A stretch of 64,000 nt of DNA from an uncultured Marvinbryantia sp. (lineage in GTDB: Bacteria; Bacillota; Clostridia; Lachnospirales; Lachnospiraceae), in NCBI GenBank assembly GCA_947630735.1, contig CANRIR010000008.1:1-64000 (forward strand), read 5' to 3'. Shown here in pieces: positions 10,390-18,913 of this stretch. A program made the translations under genes and the position numbers. Below the pieces are notes generated by a model that was not told where the DNA came from, did not search any database, and saw only the letters and a program-made list of their open reading frames with translations. Numbering within the stretch: the first letter of the stretch is position 1; the number at the start of each line of letters is the position of its first letter.

Positions 10390-10495
10390 CTGCTGCCGGG
10401 CATCCGGCTCGCACGGCGCGGTGTGGCTGCTGCCAGATGTCCAGTGTGCACGGCGATTTCGCTGCCTGGTACTCTGCCTGGCACAGCGGTCTCAT
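10390..10495. repeat. Degenerate ~36-bp repeats between convergent genes
   Basis: Three loosely similar segments begin at 10390, 10427 and 10462 (CTGCTGCC / CTGCTGCC / CTGCCTGG, with later matches such as GCACGGCG). They fill the gap between the regulator and the DUF6171 gene, and look like another decayed gene-end duplication. Confidence 0.35.
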
Positions 10496-10499
10496 GGTC

Positions 10500-10772
10500 T
10501 TACAGTTCCCGCTCCCATCTGCAGGGGACGTCCGGGCATTTGCGCACCTTCAGGGCGGCGCGCAGCTCCACAAAGCAGCCGCACAGGCGGCACATCCCGC
10601 GCGTCAGGTTCCGGCAGGAACCGCACACAGACAGGCGGCGCTCATACACCTCCTGCGAAACCCGCACCGACTCTTCCAGGTTCGCAATATATTGTTCCAG
10701 ACTTTTAAAATAGTCTGCTTCGCTCATCTCGCGAAGCAGACATTTTTTACATACGCGCAGCCCGTTTTCCAC
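10500..10772 (-). CDS. Cysteine-rich small protein, DUF6171 type
   Basis: A 90-residue protein with cysteine pairs CKKC near the N-terminus, CGSC mid-protein and CRLCGC, plus single cysteines near the C-terminus. The spacing suggests a structural zinc site. The recognisable family core is YIANLEESVRVSQEVYERRL followed by MCRLCGCFVELRAALK, as I recall from Lachnospiraceae DUF6171 proteins; their function is unknown. I choose GTG at 10772 because AGGAAGGAG lies about 9 nt upstream; the longer frame to 10823 lacks one. No operon partner is obvious: it is about 80 bp downstream of the GH51 gene on the same strand. Confidence 0.75.
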   Translation of the reverse strand: MENGLRVCKKCLLREMSEADYFKSLEQYIANLEESVRVSQEVYERRLSVCGSCRNLTRGMCRLCGCFVELRAALKVRKCPDVPCRWEREL

Positions 10773-10850
10773 GAAACCGCACTCCTTCCTTCTGTTGTCC
10801 CAATGCGCCCGGCCTCTGCGCAAAGCGCATTTCTGCGGGAAATCCCGCGC

Positions 10851-12365
10851 TTATTTTACCGCGATGTGCAGCACGCTGCAGCGCGGAACGGTAAATTTAA
10901 GGCCGCTGTCGGTCTTCTCGATGGCGTCGAACGGAAGCGCCTTCACGCAGTCCGGCTCCTCGAACGTGTTCTTGTCCGTCATGCCGCCGTGCACGATCTC
11001 GCCGGACACATCGCCTGCCTTATAATTTTCAAGAACCGCGTCGATCTCATAGTCCTCGTCCAGGGAGAGGTTGGTAAGGGTAATGTGGATGGTTCCCTCG
11101 CCGTCCATGGAGACGGATTCCGTGAGGTTTACCACGCGCGCCCCGTCCACGCCGATCTCCTTGGTCTCCAGACTGCTACGCAGAAGCTCGGCGCCCTGGT
11201 GGTATTTGTACAGGTCGAACACATGGTAGGTGGGCGTCAGCACCATGTCCGGCCCGTCCGTGAGGATCACGGCCTGGAGCACGTTGATGGTCTGCGCCAG
11301 GTTCGCCATCTTAACCCGGTCGCTGTGCTTGTTGAAGATATTCAGGGTAATGCCCGCGATCAGCGCGTCCCGCATGGTATTCTGCTGATAGAGGAATCCG
11401 GGGTTCGTGCCCGGCTCCACGTCGTACCAGCCGCCCCACTCGTCCACGATCATGCCGATCTTCTTCTCCGGATCGTACTTATCCATGATCTCGCCGTGGC
11501 GGGTAACCAGCTCGTCCATGTAGAGCGCCTTGCCCAGGGTAAGGTACCAGATCTTCTCGTCAAAATCGGTGGCGCTGCCCTTGTTGTCCCATCCCATGGG
11601 ATGCACGTAATAGTGCAGGGAGAGGCCGTCCATGTGGCCGTGGAACTTGTCCTCCGTGTGCTCAAAGCAGGTCTTCAGCACGTTCTCCGTCCAGTCATAG
11701 TCGTTCACGTTGGCCCCGCAGCAAACCTTGTTGAAAGACTTGCCGTTGCCCTTGGAATCCAGCTTGTAGTCCCTCACATAGGTCTGATAGCGGCGGTACT
11801 CGTTCGCGTAGTGCTGTGGCGTCATGTTTCCGCCGCAGCCCCAGTTCTCGTTGCCCACGCCGAAAAACTTTACCTTCCAGGGCTTTTCATGCCCGTTCTT
11901 TTTGCGCAGCTCCGCCATGGGGGAGAGGCCGTCGAACGTGATGTATTCCACCCACTCCGACATCTCCTGCACCGTGCCGCTTCCCAGGTTGAGGTTCACA
12001 TAGGCCTCGCAGCCCAGCTGCTCCACCAGCTCAAAATACTCGTGGGTGCCGAAGCTGTTGTCCTCCACCACGTCCCCCCAGTGGGTGTTTATCATCTTTT
12101 TGCGCTTGTCCTTGGGGCCGATGCCGTCCCTCCAGTGGTACTCGTCGGCAAAGCAGCCGCCCGGCCAGCGAAGAACCGGTATGCGGATCTTCTTCAGGGC
12201 CTCCACCACGTCTGTGCGCATGCCGTTCTTATTGGGGATGGGGGAATCCTCTCCCACATAAAATCCTTCGTAGATGCACCTTCCCAGGTGCTCGGAAAAA
12301 TGTCCGTAGATCTCCTTTTCGATCCTGCTCTCCTTTTTTGACGGATCGATCACTAATTTCGCCAT
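10851..12365 (-). CDS. Alpha-L-arabinofuranosidase, GH51 (second copy)
   Basis: A 504-residue cytoplasmic enzyme. Acid/base Glu173 lies in GVGNENWG and nucleophile Glu309 in [28 protein letters not shown] is the usual substrate-pocket segment. I start it at ATG 12365, which has GGGAGGAA 4 nt upstream; 16 codons of open frame further upstream are not conserved in type. Compared with the copy at 1491-3005 it keeps NENWG and [18 protein letters not shown], typical of the AbfA branch acting on short arabino-oligosaccharides (family knowledge). It is transcribed alone. Confidence 0.93.
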   Translation of the reverse strand: MAKLVIDPSKKESRIEKEIYGHFSEHLGRCIYEGFYVGEDSPIPNKNGMRTDVVEALKKIRIPVLRWPGGCFADEYHWRDGIGPKDKRKKMINTHWGDVVEDNSFGTHEYFELVEQLGCEAYVNLNLGSGTVQEMSEWVEYITFDGLSPMAELRKKNGHEKPWKVKFFGVGNENWGCGGNMTPQHYANEYRRYQTYVRDYKLDSKGNGKSFNKVCCGANVNDYDWTENVLKTCFEHTEDKFHGHMDGLSLHYYVHPMGWDNKGSATDFDEKIWYLTLGKALYMDELVTRHGEIMDKYDPEKKIGMIVDEWGGWYDVEPGTNPGFLYQQNTMRDALIAGITLNIFNKHSDRVKMANLAQTINVLQAVILTDGPDMVLTPTYHVFDLYKYHQGAELLRSSLETKEIGVDGARVVNLTESVSMDGEGTIHITLTNLSLDEDYEIDAVLENYKAGDVSGEIVHGGMTDKNTFEEPDCVKALPFDAIEKTDSGLKFTVPRCSVLHIAVK

Positions 12366-12466
12366 ACGTTCCTCCCATACTTGTCTCTGTTTCCGGGTGT
12401 CGTCCCGCTGCACAGTCTGTATATACAGCTTGCATTATAACAAGAACGGCCCCACAATGCAATCGC

Positions 12467-12503
12467 AAAATAAAAAAAGACTGCCGCATTTTCTGCGGCA
12501 GTC
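12467..12503 (-). terminator. Rho-independent terminator of fba
   Basis: Perfect 10-bp stem GACTGCCGCA / TGCGGCAGTC (12479-12503, 5-nt loop) followed on the minus strand by TTTTTTTATTTT. It ends the fba transcript 12 nt after the stop codon. Confidence 0.92.
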
Positions 12504-12514
12504 CCGTACATTCA

Positions 12515-13453
12515 TCAGGCCTTGTTTTCGCTGCCCAGCACATCTTTGATCTTGTGCGCCACAACAGCCTTCACATTCGCGCGGCCAACTTTCAGGTAAT
12601 CGCGCGGGTCGAAGATCGACGGATCTTTGAACAGAACCTCGCGGACGCCCGCCGTCAAGCCAAGGCGAAGGTCGGAGTCGATGTTGATCTTGCAGACTGC
12701 GCTTCTGGCAGCCTCACGGAGCTGGTCTTCCGGAACGCCGATGGCATCCTTCAGCTGACCGCCGTTTGCATTGATAATCTTCACATATTCCTGCGGAACG
12801 GAGGAAGCACCGTGCAGAACGATGGGGAAGCCCGGGATCCTCTTCTCGATCTCATGCAGGATGTCAAAGCGGAGCTGCGGCTTTGTACCCGGTTTGAACT
12901 TGTAAGCGCCATGGCTTGTCCCGATGGCGATAGCCAGGGAATCCACGCCCGTCTTAGTAACGAACTCTTCTACTTCATCCGGCTGCGTGTAGGAGGAATC
13001 CTCCGCGGAAACCTTCACGTCGTCCTCGATGCCGGCCAGCTTGCCCAGCTCAGCCTCAACCACTACGCCGTGAGCATGCGCATACTCCACAACCTTCTTG
13101 GTGAGCTCGATATTCTCCTCAAACGGATATTTGGAACCGTCGATCATAACGGAGGTAAATCCGCCGTCGATGCAGGATTTGCAGATGTCGAAATCTGCGC
13201 CGTGATCCAGATGCAGAGCGATGGGGATGTTGGGGTTCTCGATGAGAGCAGCCTCAACCAGCTTTACCAGATAGGTGTGGTTTGCATATTTTCTTGCGCC
13301 TGCGGATACCTGCAGGATGATCGGGGAATTCAGTTCGCCGGCTGCCTCTGTAATAGCCTGAACGATTTCCATGTTGTTCACGTTGAAAGCGCCGACTGCA
13401 TAGCCGCCGTCATAAGCCTTCTTGAACATCTCAGTAGTAGTTACTAATGCCAT
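12515..13453 (-). CDS. fba: Fructose-bisphosphate aldolase, class II
   Basis: A 312-residue zinc-dependent aldolase of glycolysis and gluconeogenesis (fructose 1,6-bisphosphate to dihydroxyacetone phosphate and glyceraldehyde 3-phosphate). HLDHGADFD holds catalytic Asp83 and zinc ligand His84; VEAELGKLAG carries the conserved Glu pair; HGASSVPQEYV is the phosphate-binding segment. The start ATG 13453 follows AAGGAG with 9 nt spacing. It is a single-gene unit, divergent from nothing and ended by a strong terminator. Confidence 0.96.
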   Translation of the reverse strand: MALVTTTEMFKKAYDGGYAVGAFNVNNMEIVQAITEAAGELNSPIILQVSAGARKYANHTYLVKLVEAALIENPNIPIALHLDHGADFDICKSCIDGGFTSVMIDGSKYPFEENIELTKKVVEYAHAHGVVVEAELGKLAGIEDDVKVSAEDSSYTQPDEVEEFVTKTGVDSLAIAIGTSHGAYKFKPGTKPQLRFDILHEIEKRIPGFPIVLHGASSVPQEYVKIINANGGQLKDAIGVPEDQLREAARSAVCKINIDSDLRLGLTAGVREVLFKDPSIFDPRDYLKVGRANVKAVVAHKIKDVLGSENKA

Positions 13454-13646
13454 GACTACCATCTCCTTTTCTTTTTTATGGGATAGACCGAAGATCGCAC
13501 GCACTTTTATCTCTTACACGTTTCGGCTCTTGACATAGTATAACACATTTATTTCCAATTTCCTATCCTTTATTTAAGAAATTTTTCGGGCCGTCAAAGC
13601 CCGCGCACCGCCCGCTTCGCCGCTGCCGCGCGCTTCCCGTGTGCCT

Positions 13647-14159
13647 TCACTGCCGTTCTCTCAGGGCGTTTTCATACGCGCGCTCCGTCCGCGCGTCAAA
13701 CAGGACCCAGACCACCTCATCGATCTTTCCCGGATCCTCCGCGAGAAATTTCTGCACAGCCTCCACCGCCGTCTGCGCCGCCAGATCCACCGGATAGCCG
13801 TACACCCCCGTGGAGATGGATGGGAAGGCGATGGTGCGGATCCCGTTTTTTGCCGCCAGCTTCAGCGACTCGCAATAGCAGGACGCCAATAGCTCCGGCT
13901 CGCCGTGCGCTCCGCCCCGCCAGATGGGCCCAACCGTGTGGATCACATACTCGCAGGGCAGGTCGTAGGCCCCCGTGAGCTTTGCCTTCCCCGTCTCGCA
14001 GCCGTGCAGGGACTTGCACTCCTCCAACAATTTGTAACCAGCCGCCCGATGGATGGCGCCGTCCACCCCGCCGCCTCCCAGCAGGCTGTTATTCGCCGCA
14101 TTGACAATGGCCTGCACCGTATCAATTTTAGTGATGTCTCCAAGCTGTGTTCTTATCAT
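13647..14159 (-). CDS. Macro-domain protein (ADP-ribose / O-acetyl-ADP-ribose hydrolase type)
   Basis: A 170-residue single macro domain. [20 protein letters not shown] (residues 18-37) is the ADP-ribose pocket, [21 protein letters not shown] leads to the second strand, and [10 protein letters not shown] binds the phosphates. The family removes ADP-ribose or deacetylates O-acetyl-ADP-ribose. ATG 14159 follows AGGAGG with good spacing; the longer frame to 14201 does not. It lies alone between fba and tRNA-Lys on the minus strand, with no sirtuin or toxin partner visible. Confidence 0.92.
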   Translation of the reverse strand: MIRTQLGDITKIDTVQAIVNAANNSLLGGGGVDGAIHRAAGYKLLEECKSLHGCETGKAKLTGAYDLPCEYVIHTVGPIWRGGAHGEPELLASCYCESLKLAAKNGIRTIAFPSISTGVYGYPVDLAAQTAVEAVQKFLAEDPGKIDEVVWVLFDARTERAYENALRERQ

Positions 14160-14241
14160 AAAATATCCTCCTGATCCCTCGTTTAAGCAAGAAAAAAGCA
14201 CCGCCCCCGCAGCTCTAAGTCTGCAAAAGCGATACTTTCCG

Positions 14242-14314
14242 TGCGCGATCAGGGGCTCGAACCCTGGACACCCTGATTAAGAGTCAGGTGCTCTACCAAC
14301 TGAGCTAATCGCGC
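14242..14314 (-). tRNA. tRNA-Lys (anticodon CTT)
   Basis: A 73-nt cloverleaf on the minus strand. The acceptor GCGCGAT pairs with ATCGCGC; then U8-A9, D-arm GCTCAGTTGGTAGAGC, and anticodon arm CCTGA-CTCTTAA-TCAGG giving anticodon CTT, which reads AAG. The T-arm is CAGGG-TTCGAGC-CCCTG with the discriminator base A. The 3' CCA is not encoded. Confidence 0.95.
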
Positions 14315-14357
14315 ATCTTTTGTTGCATGAAACCCTGTTCCCCTTGGAACGAAAAAT

Positions 14358-14386
14358 ATTATATTATATTTTTTTTATAATTTCAA
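14358..14386 (-). promoter_or_regulatory. Promoter of tRNA-Lys
   Basis: On the minus strand TTGAAA, 17 nt, TATAAT, about 45 nt upstream of the mature tRNA 5' end. The surrounding AT-rich tract also offers a second possible -10 at 14363-14368. Confidence 0.7.
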
Positions 14387-14485
14387 GCCCTTTTTTTATC
14401 AAGTTTTAAGAATTTTTAAGAATTGGGGTTTCGCACGAAAGCGTGTCCTCCTTTGTAAATTTTCTGTGAAGATTTCCCAAACGGC

Positions 14486-14514
14486 TTGCATCTGCTTTAA
14501 AAAGGCATTATACT
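14486..14514 (+). promoter_or_regulatory. Promoter of the AI-2E/PerM-family gene
   Basis: TTGCAT (14486-14491), 17 nt, TATACT (14509-14514), with the start codon 38 nt downstream. Confidence 0.75.
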
Positions 14515-14551
14515 AAAATGCGAAAACCGTTTTGTTTTATGAGAGGTTCCT

Positions 14552-15808
14552 ATGAAAAAGACACCGGTGAAGGGGGAGGCCCCGAAAGAAAATAAAACAC
14601 AGTCCAAAGCGCAGACTTACGCGGATTCTATACCGGATATCCCGCAGGAAGCGGAAAAGCCCAAGAAATTTCTGCCGAACAACCAGTACTTTACCATCAG
14701 CATCTACGTGCTGGTGGTGGTGGCCATCAGCGCCCTCATCATCCGCGTGGTCATGACGCCCCACGCGGTGTCCAACTCCCTGAAAGATCTCTTAAACATG
14801 CTGATGCCTTTCCTCATCGGCGTGCTGATCGCGTTCATGCTGAACCCGTTCATCAAAAAACTGGTGGAATTTCTGGCGGGCCCCTGCAAGATCAAAAGCA
14901 TGCGGGTGTGCAAGGCCATCGCCATCATCTTTTCCTACCTGCTGGTGCTGGGCGTCCTGGTCATCTGCCTGCTGTACATCATCCCGCAGATCGTCTCCAG
15001 CATCACGGAGGTGGTGACCAACCTGCCCAAGCTGTATGATGTCACTTATAACTTTTTCAACAACCTGCAGGACCGCTTCCCCAACGCGGATGTGAGCGAG
15101 CTCCAGAAAGCGGTGAACGACGCGCTGCCGGATTTCATCTCCAGCCTGCGCAATTTCGCCACGGATCTGGTACCGGCCATCTACACCACGTCCATGGCCA
15201 TCGCAAAGATCGTGCTGAATTTTATTATCTCCATCATTGTCTCCGTTTATATGCTGCTGGATAAAAAAGAGCTGCAAAGCTCCATGCAGAGAGTGCTTTA
15301 CAGCTTCGTTCCGGTCAGATATATCCGGCACACAATGGAGATCTTATCGGAGTGCAACAGCATCTTCACAAACTTTATCGTGGGAAAATCCATCGACTCC
15401 ACCATCATCGGCCTTCTGTGCTTCATCCTGATGAGTATATTCAGTATGCCCTACGCGCTGCTGCTCAGCGTCATTGTGGGCATCACCAATATGATCCCCT
15501 ACTTCGGCCCGTTCATCGGCGCCGTGCCGGGCATCATCGTGCTGCTCCTCATCGACCCGCTGACCTCGCTTGGGTTTGCCATCCTGATCTTTGTGCTCCA
15601 GCAGTTCGACGGCCTGTTCCTGGGCCCGAAGATCCTGGGCAACACGGTGGGCCTGAAGCCTCTGTGGATCATCTTCTCCATCACCGTGGGCGGAAGCATC
15701 GGCGGCGTGCTCGGCATGTTTTTGAGCGTGCCCATGATGGCCGTGATCCGCTATCTGCTTGACCTGTATCTCGAATATCGATTGCAAAAGAGACATATCA
15801 AAATGTGA
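14552..15808 (+). CDS. AI-2E transporter (PerM/YtvI) family membrane protein
   Basis: A 418-residue integral membrane protein with about eight predicted segments. A cytoplasmic, charged N-terminal tail (about 48 residues) precedes YFTISIYVLVVVAISALIIR. The conserved C-terminal half holds FIVGKSIDSTIIG, MIPYFGPFIGAVPG and LVLQQFDGLFLGPKILG-like motifs of the family. Members have been linked to AI-2 export or ion/proton antiport, and the real substrate is unknown here. The upstream site is a weak GAGAGG. It is a monocistronic gene with a clear promoter and a terminator at 15886-15923. Confidence 0.9.
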   Translation: MKKTPVKGEAPKENKTQSKAQTYADSIPDIPQEAEKPKKFLPNNQYFTISIYVLVVVAISALIIRVVMTPHAVSNSLKDLLNMLMPFLIGVLIAFMLNPFIKKLVEFLAGPCKIKSMRVCKAIAIIFSYLLVLGVLVICLLYIIPQIVSSITEVVTNLPKLYDVTYNFFNNLQDRFPNADVSELQKAVNDALPDFISSLRNFATDLVPAIYTTSMAIAKIVLNFIISIIVSVYMLLDKKELQSSMQRVLYSFVPVRYIRHTMEILSECNSIFTNFIVGKSIDSTIIGLLCFILMSIFSMPYALLLSVIVGITNMIPYFGPFIGAVPGIIVLLLIDPLTSLGFAILIFVLQQFDGLFLGPKILGNTVGLKPLWIIFSITVGGSIGGVLGMFLSVPMMAVIRYLLDLYLEYRLQKRHIKM

Positions 15809-15885
15809 CCCGCTCCCAGTGCGGCACAGCTTTCCCATGTGGCGCGGTTCCAGACTGCACTAAGAACCCTTACTATTTCTCTCAG

Positions 15886-15923
15886 CCTGCAGGGTACGGA
15901 AAACCTCCTGCAGGGATTTTTTT
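15886..15923 (+). terminator. Rho-independent terminator after the PerM-family gene
   Basis: Stem CCTGCAGG (15886-15893) with CCTGCAGG (15907-15914), followed by GA and seven T residues. Confidence 0.75.
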
Positions 15924-16062
15924 GCAGCGGCAAATTTCCTGCCGCCCAGCTGTCTGTCGTACAAGAATATCCCCACGCTGCGTTTCAGATTTTTCATGCG
16001 CATCAAACGGCCCCCAGATCATTTTGCTTTCGCAGACGGCGTTCTGCCGTCGTCTCTTATAA

Positions 16063-16260
16063 TTTATGAGGCCGCGCGTCCTTTCGTTCCCCTGATTTAT
16101 GAGACTGCAGATTCCTTGCCTCCCCTGGTTTATGAGACTGCAGATTCCTTGCCTCCCCTGGTTTATGAGACTGCAGATTCCTCGCCTCTCCTGGTTTATG
16201 AGACTGCAGATCCCTTGCCTCTCCTGGTTTATGAGACTATGCCTCCTTCGGTTCCCCGCG
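16063..16260. repeat. Six 33-bp tandem repeats continuing in frame behind the trmB stop
   Basis: Units at 16063, 16096, 16129, 16162, 16195 and 16228, each 33 bp. The central four are almost identical. The unit at 16228-16260 contains the end of trmB and its TAG stop. Read on the minus strand in the trmB frame, the units after TAG encode the 11-residue motif SHKPGEARNLQ four times in succession. A diverged fifth follows, and the frame ends at TAA (about 16060). With the terminator at 15886-15923 this accounts for most of the 428-bp gap 15809-16236. Confidence 0.95.
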
Positions 16261-16899
16261 ATACAAAACGGTCTTGCAGATGGGGTTCCCCTTCGCGGAA
16301 AATTTCTCCTCGTATTCGGTCATGATATTGCCGCGCATCAGCTCCGGGTCGGCGTGCAGGTCGAAGGTGCACACGCGCACGTGCCAGCCCGCCGCCGCGG
16401 CCTCGTTAAGCGCGAAGTCGAACAGTCCCCGGTTGTCCGTCTTAAACTCCACCTCGCCGTCCGGCGCGAGGATGCGGTCGTACCGCTCCAGGAACTGCCT
16501 GGACGGGAGCCTGCGCGGCGCATGGCGCTCCTTCGGCCAGGGATCGGAAAAGTTCAGGTAGATGCGGGACACTTCCCCCGGGCCGAACACGTCGGTCAGC
16601 TCCCGCGCGTCCATGCACAGGAAATACAGGTTTTGCGGCTTTTCCTCTTTTTCCTGCAGCTTCTCCACCGCGCGCAGCAGCACGCTGGTGTAGCGCTCGA
16701 TCCCCACATAGTTGATGTGCGGGTTCTGCTCGGCAAGCGCCGTCAGAAACTGCCCTTTCCCCATCCCCACCTCGATGTGCAGCGGATGGTCGTTCTGAAA
16801 CAGAGCGCGCCAAAGACCCCGCTGTGCAGCGGGGTCATGGATCACATAAGAACTATTTTCTATCACTTCACCGGCTCTCGGTATATTTCTAAGCCTCAT
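16237..16899 (-). CDS. trmB: tRNA (guanine-N7-)-methyltransferase
   Basis: A 220-residue SAM-dependent enzyme that makes m7G46 in tRNA. It shows the SAM motif EVGMGKGQFL, the conserved YVGIERY segment, and the signature NFSDPWPKERHAPRRL (residues about 117-132); FKTDNRGLFDF and TEYEEKFSAKGNPI close the fold. Its length is normal for the family. ATG 16899 follows GGCAGG. The TAG stop lies inside the last unit of a 33-bp tandem array that stays in frame for about 58 further codons, so amber read-through would add a basic repetitive tail. Confidence 0.95.
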   Translation of the reverse strand: MRLRNIPRAGEVIENSSYVIHDPAAQRGLWRALFQNDHPLHIEVGMGKGQFLTALAEQNPHINYVGIERYTSVLLRAVEKLQEKEEKPQNLYFLCMDARELTDVFGPGEVSRIYLNFSDPWPKERHAPRRLPSRQFLERYDRILAPDGEVEFKTDNRGLFDFALNEAAAAGWHVRVCTFDLHADPELMRGNIMTEYEEKFSAKGNPICKTVLYRGEPKEA

Positions 16900-16921
16900 C
16901 TTCTACCTGCCTTATCATTTT

Positions 16922-17054
16922 TTAATATCCGCGGACGTTGATTCTTTTTTACCTGTACCCGCGTGCCGGTTTATTTTGCCTGCATCCGTGCGCGCAGGTT
17001 TATTTTACCTGCATCCGTGCGCGCCGGTTTCTCTTACCAATATCTGCGGACGCC
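16922..17054. repeat. 29-bp tandem repeats over the 3' end of the NlpC/P60 gene
   Basis: Units 16939-16967, 16968-16996, 16997-17025 and 17026-17054. The last contains the final codons (VRRYW) and TAA stop of the wall hydrolase; the middle two differ by only two bases. A copy of the gene-end sequence (TATCCGCGGACG) reappears at about 16926-16937. Confidence 0.88.
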
Positions 17055-18380
17055 GATGATGGGCGTGCCGTAATCATAGTCGGAAATGATGATGCCGGTC
17101 TCCGATGTGGACGCGTGCACGATCTTGCCGTTTCCTATGTACATGGCCACGTGCGTCGCGTAATTGGGGCTGTAGCCGTAGAAGATCAGGTCTCCCGGGA
17201 GCATGGTGGTCAGCACCGGCTTGATGACGCGGGATTTCGTGTAAGTCCCCCAGCCGTCCGAGCCGAGCCTCTGGTCGTCCGCCGTCCTGGGGATGCTGAT
17301 GTCAAACAGCTTCATGATCTGCTGCGTAAAGCCGGAGCAGTCCACGCCGTTTAAAAGGTCGTTGCCGCCGTACACATAGGGCCCGCCCACATAGCGCAGA
17401 GCCGTGCGCGCGATCTCTTTTCCGCGCTCCGTGTTTGCCCAGAGCCCGTTGGCGTTGAACGTGTAAGCCCTGCCGTCGATCATCACGGTGCGCCCGCGCA
17501 CCAGCACGCCTTTCTCATCAAAGTAATAGTCGTGGTTGTTGATGGTCATCCAGCCGGTGACCATCGCGCCCGTGGAATCAAAATAATAAAGCTCCCCGCC
17601 GATATTTTTCAGGCCCACATAGGCGGCGCTGCCGGTATCTCCAAAGTAGTAGGTCTTGCCGTTTAAGGTCTTCCAGCCCTGCGCCTTGGTGTAGTCGTCA
17701 TTCACAAAATAATACTTGCCGTTCACATTTACAAGGCCCTTGGCGCGTATCGTGTCAGACTTCACGCCGTTCGCGCCCACATAATACTGGCCCACCCATT
17801 CGCTGATGGCCATGGTGCCGTCCGCCTTGAAATAATAGAGACTGCCGTCGATCTTCTGCCACTTCTCCGTGACCATGCAGCCGTTCTCGTCAAAGAAATA
17901 CCATTTTCCGTCGATGCGCATTTTCCCGACGGTCTTTCTGCCGCTGGCCGTGTTCAGATAATATTTCTGACCGCCCAGCGTGAGCCAGCCGGTTCCCATC
18001 TGGCCTGTGGAGATCACATAGCGGTCCTGGATCCACCGGTTCTTCTGGACCATCCCGTTCTTATCCGCGTAATAGTATTTGCCGTCGATCAGCACCCAGC
18101 TGTTCTCCACGCGGACGCCTGTGCCCGGCTGAAACGCGTACAGATTGTCGTTTAATTTCATCAGTCCTTCCGCGCGCACGCCGTAGCGGTTAAAATAATA
18201 CCACTTTCCATTGATCTTCTGCCAGCCTTTCACATAGGTCCTGCTGTCCAGAAAATAGCGGTAACCGTAACTGGTCTTTACCCACGCGGCTGCCTGTGCG
18301 GCAGTTCCCGTCATCATGCACAGCAGTAAGCCGAGGATCAGTGTTCTTATCCATTGTTTTCTGCCCGGTATGAATCTCAT
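17034..18380 (-). CDS. Secreted NlpC/P60 endopeptidase with wall-binding repeats
   Basis: A 448-residue exported wall hydrolase. The signal peptide (to about residue 31, TAAQAA-AW) is followed by around twelve choline/glucan-binding type repeats with the pattern GWQKINGKWYYF, GWMTINNHDYYF and similar (residues 35-310). A C-terminal NlpC/P60 domain then has Cys348 (VDCSGF), His410 (ATHVAM) and a third polar residue His422. The domain cleaves stem peptides of peptidoglycan and the repeats hold the enzyme at the surface. AAGGAG precedes the ATG. It has its own promoter (18445-18473). The stop codon is part of a 29-bp tandem array. Confidence 0.93.
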   Translation of the reverse strand: MRFIPGRKQWIRTLILGLLLCMMTGTAAQAAAWVKTSYGYRYFLDSRTYVKGWQKINGKWYYFNRYGVRAEGLMKLNDNLYAFQPGTGVRVENSWVLIDGKYYYADKNGMVQKNRWIQDRYVISTGQMGTGWLTLGGQKYYLNTASGRKTVGKMRIDGKWYFFDENGCMVTEKWQKIDGSLYYFKADGTMAISEWVGQYYVGANGVKSDTIRAKGLVNVNGKYYFVNDDYTKAQGWKTLNGKTYYFGDTGSAAYVGLKNIGGELYYFDSTGAMVTGWMTINNHDYYFDEKGVLVRGRTVMIDGRAYTFNANGLWANTERGKEIARTALRYVGGPYVYGGNDLLNGVDCSGFTQQIMKLFDISIPRTADDQRLGSDGWGTYTKSRVIKPVLTTMLPGDLIFYGYSPNYATHVAMYIGNGKIVHASTSETGIIISDYDYGTPIIGVRRYW

Positions 18381-18444
18381 GCGTTTCTCCTTCCGGTTTT
18401 CCCTGGAATTCTTTTCCAGAAATAAAAGTTACTTATTTGTTAAG

Positions 18445-18473
18445 ATTTTATAATATTTTGTTACGTTTGTCAA
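18445..18473 (-). promoter_or_regulatory. Promoter of the NlpC/P60 gene
   Basis: On the minus strand TTGACA, 17 nt, TAAAAT. The transcript start would be about 58 nt before the ATG. Confidence 0.7.
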
Positions 18474-18615
18474 TGGTCCCGTAACAGGAAATATGTCGCA
18501 TTTTGTTGGCCCGGCGTCTGTGATTTTCTTCCCAAAATGTGATTTTTTAGTAGACCTGAACAAAACACCCGTTCTGGAAAAAAACTATGTAAACCGTCAA
18601 AATCGAGCATTTTTT

Positions 18616-18686
18616 TGTGGATAATGTGTATAACTTCGTGTATAAGTCCATTTTATCGCATTTTCCACGTCCCCCTTTGTGGATAA
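18616..18686 (-). promoter_or_regulatory. Cluster of four DnaA boxes
   Basis: Read on the minus strand: TTATCCACA (18616-18624), TTATACACA (18625-18633, directly abutting), TTATACACG (18637-18645) and TTATCCACA (18678-18686). Three match the DnaA box TTATNCACA exactly and one has a single change, all in the same orientation. An AT-rich tract (18693-18780) and an inverted repeat CGACAAA...TTTGTCG (18733-18756) follow. No gene is supported in the gap 18381-18913 (533 bp) apart from this cluster, the promoter and the glnN terminator. Confidence 0.7.
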
Positions 18687-18844
18687 ACCCCCTTTTAATT
18701 GTACTAAAAAAAATACACAAAAAGAACTATTTCGACAAATTTTGTTCATTTTGTCGAGTAACATAAGTATGTAAAAAAAAGGGGACCCCATCTCTGCATA
18801 TTGATCTTGTTAAAAATCTTGTTAAAAACCATTCGGACAGAACG

Positions 18845-18880
18845 AAAAAAGGCTGTCACATTTCTGCAACAGTCTTTTTT
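18845..18880 (-). terminator. Terminator of glnN (bidirectional shape)
   Basis: The stem GGCTGT...ACAGTC is flanked by six A residues on one side and six T residues on the other, so it could stop transcription in either direction. It lies about 35 bp after the glnN stop. Confidence 0.75.
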
Positions 18881-18913
18881 CTATATGAGTCATTTTATTA
18901 GGGGGGGTCTGCA

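Noticed and set aside
10125-12341. A 738-codon open frame on the plus strand opposite the second GH51 gene
   Set aside because: It runs antisense to a gene with complete catalytic motifs and a strong ribosome site. Its protein is rich in His, Val and Gln in a way typical of antisense frames in GC-rich DNA, and it shows no family motif.
16063-16260. CRISPR array
   Set aside because: The 33-bp units are directly joined with no spacers, contain a gene end and have no cas genes nearby. The 12-, 29- and 44-bp arrays fail for the same reason.
18597-18791. A 64-codon minus-strand open frame in the gap before glnN
   Set aside because: It lies across the DnaA boxes and AT-rich DNA, has no ribosome site and no protein-like features.
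18381-18913. Chromosomal origin of replication
   Set aside because: The DnaA boxes are real, but there is no dnaA, dnaN, rpmH or other typical neighbour. I report a box cluster only and do not claim an origin.
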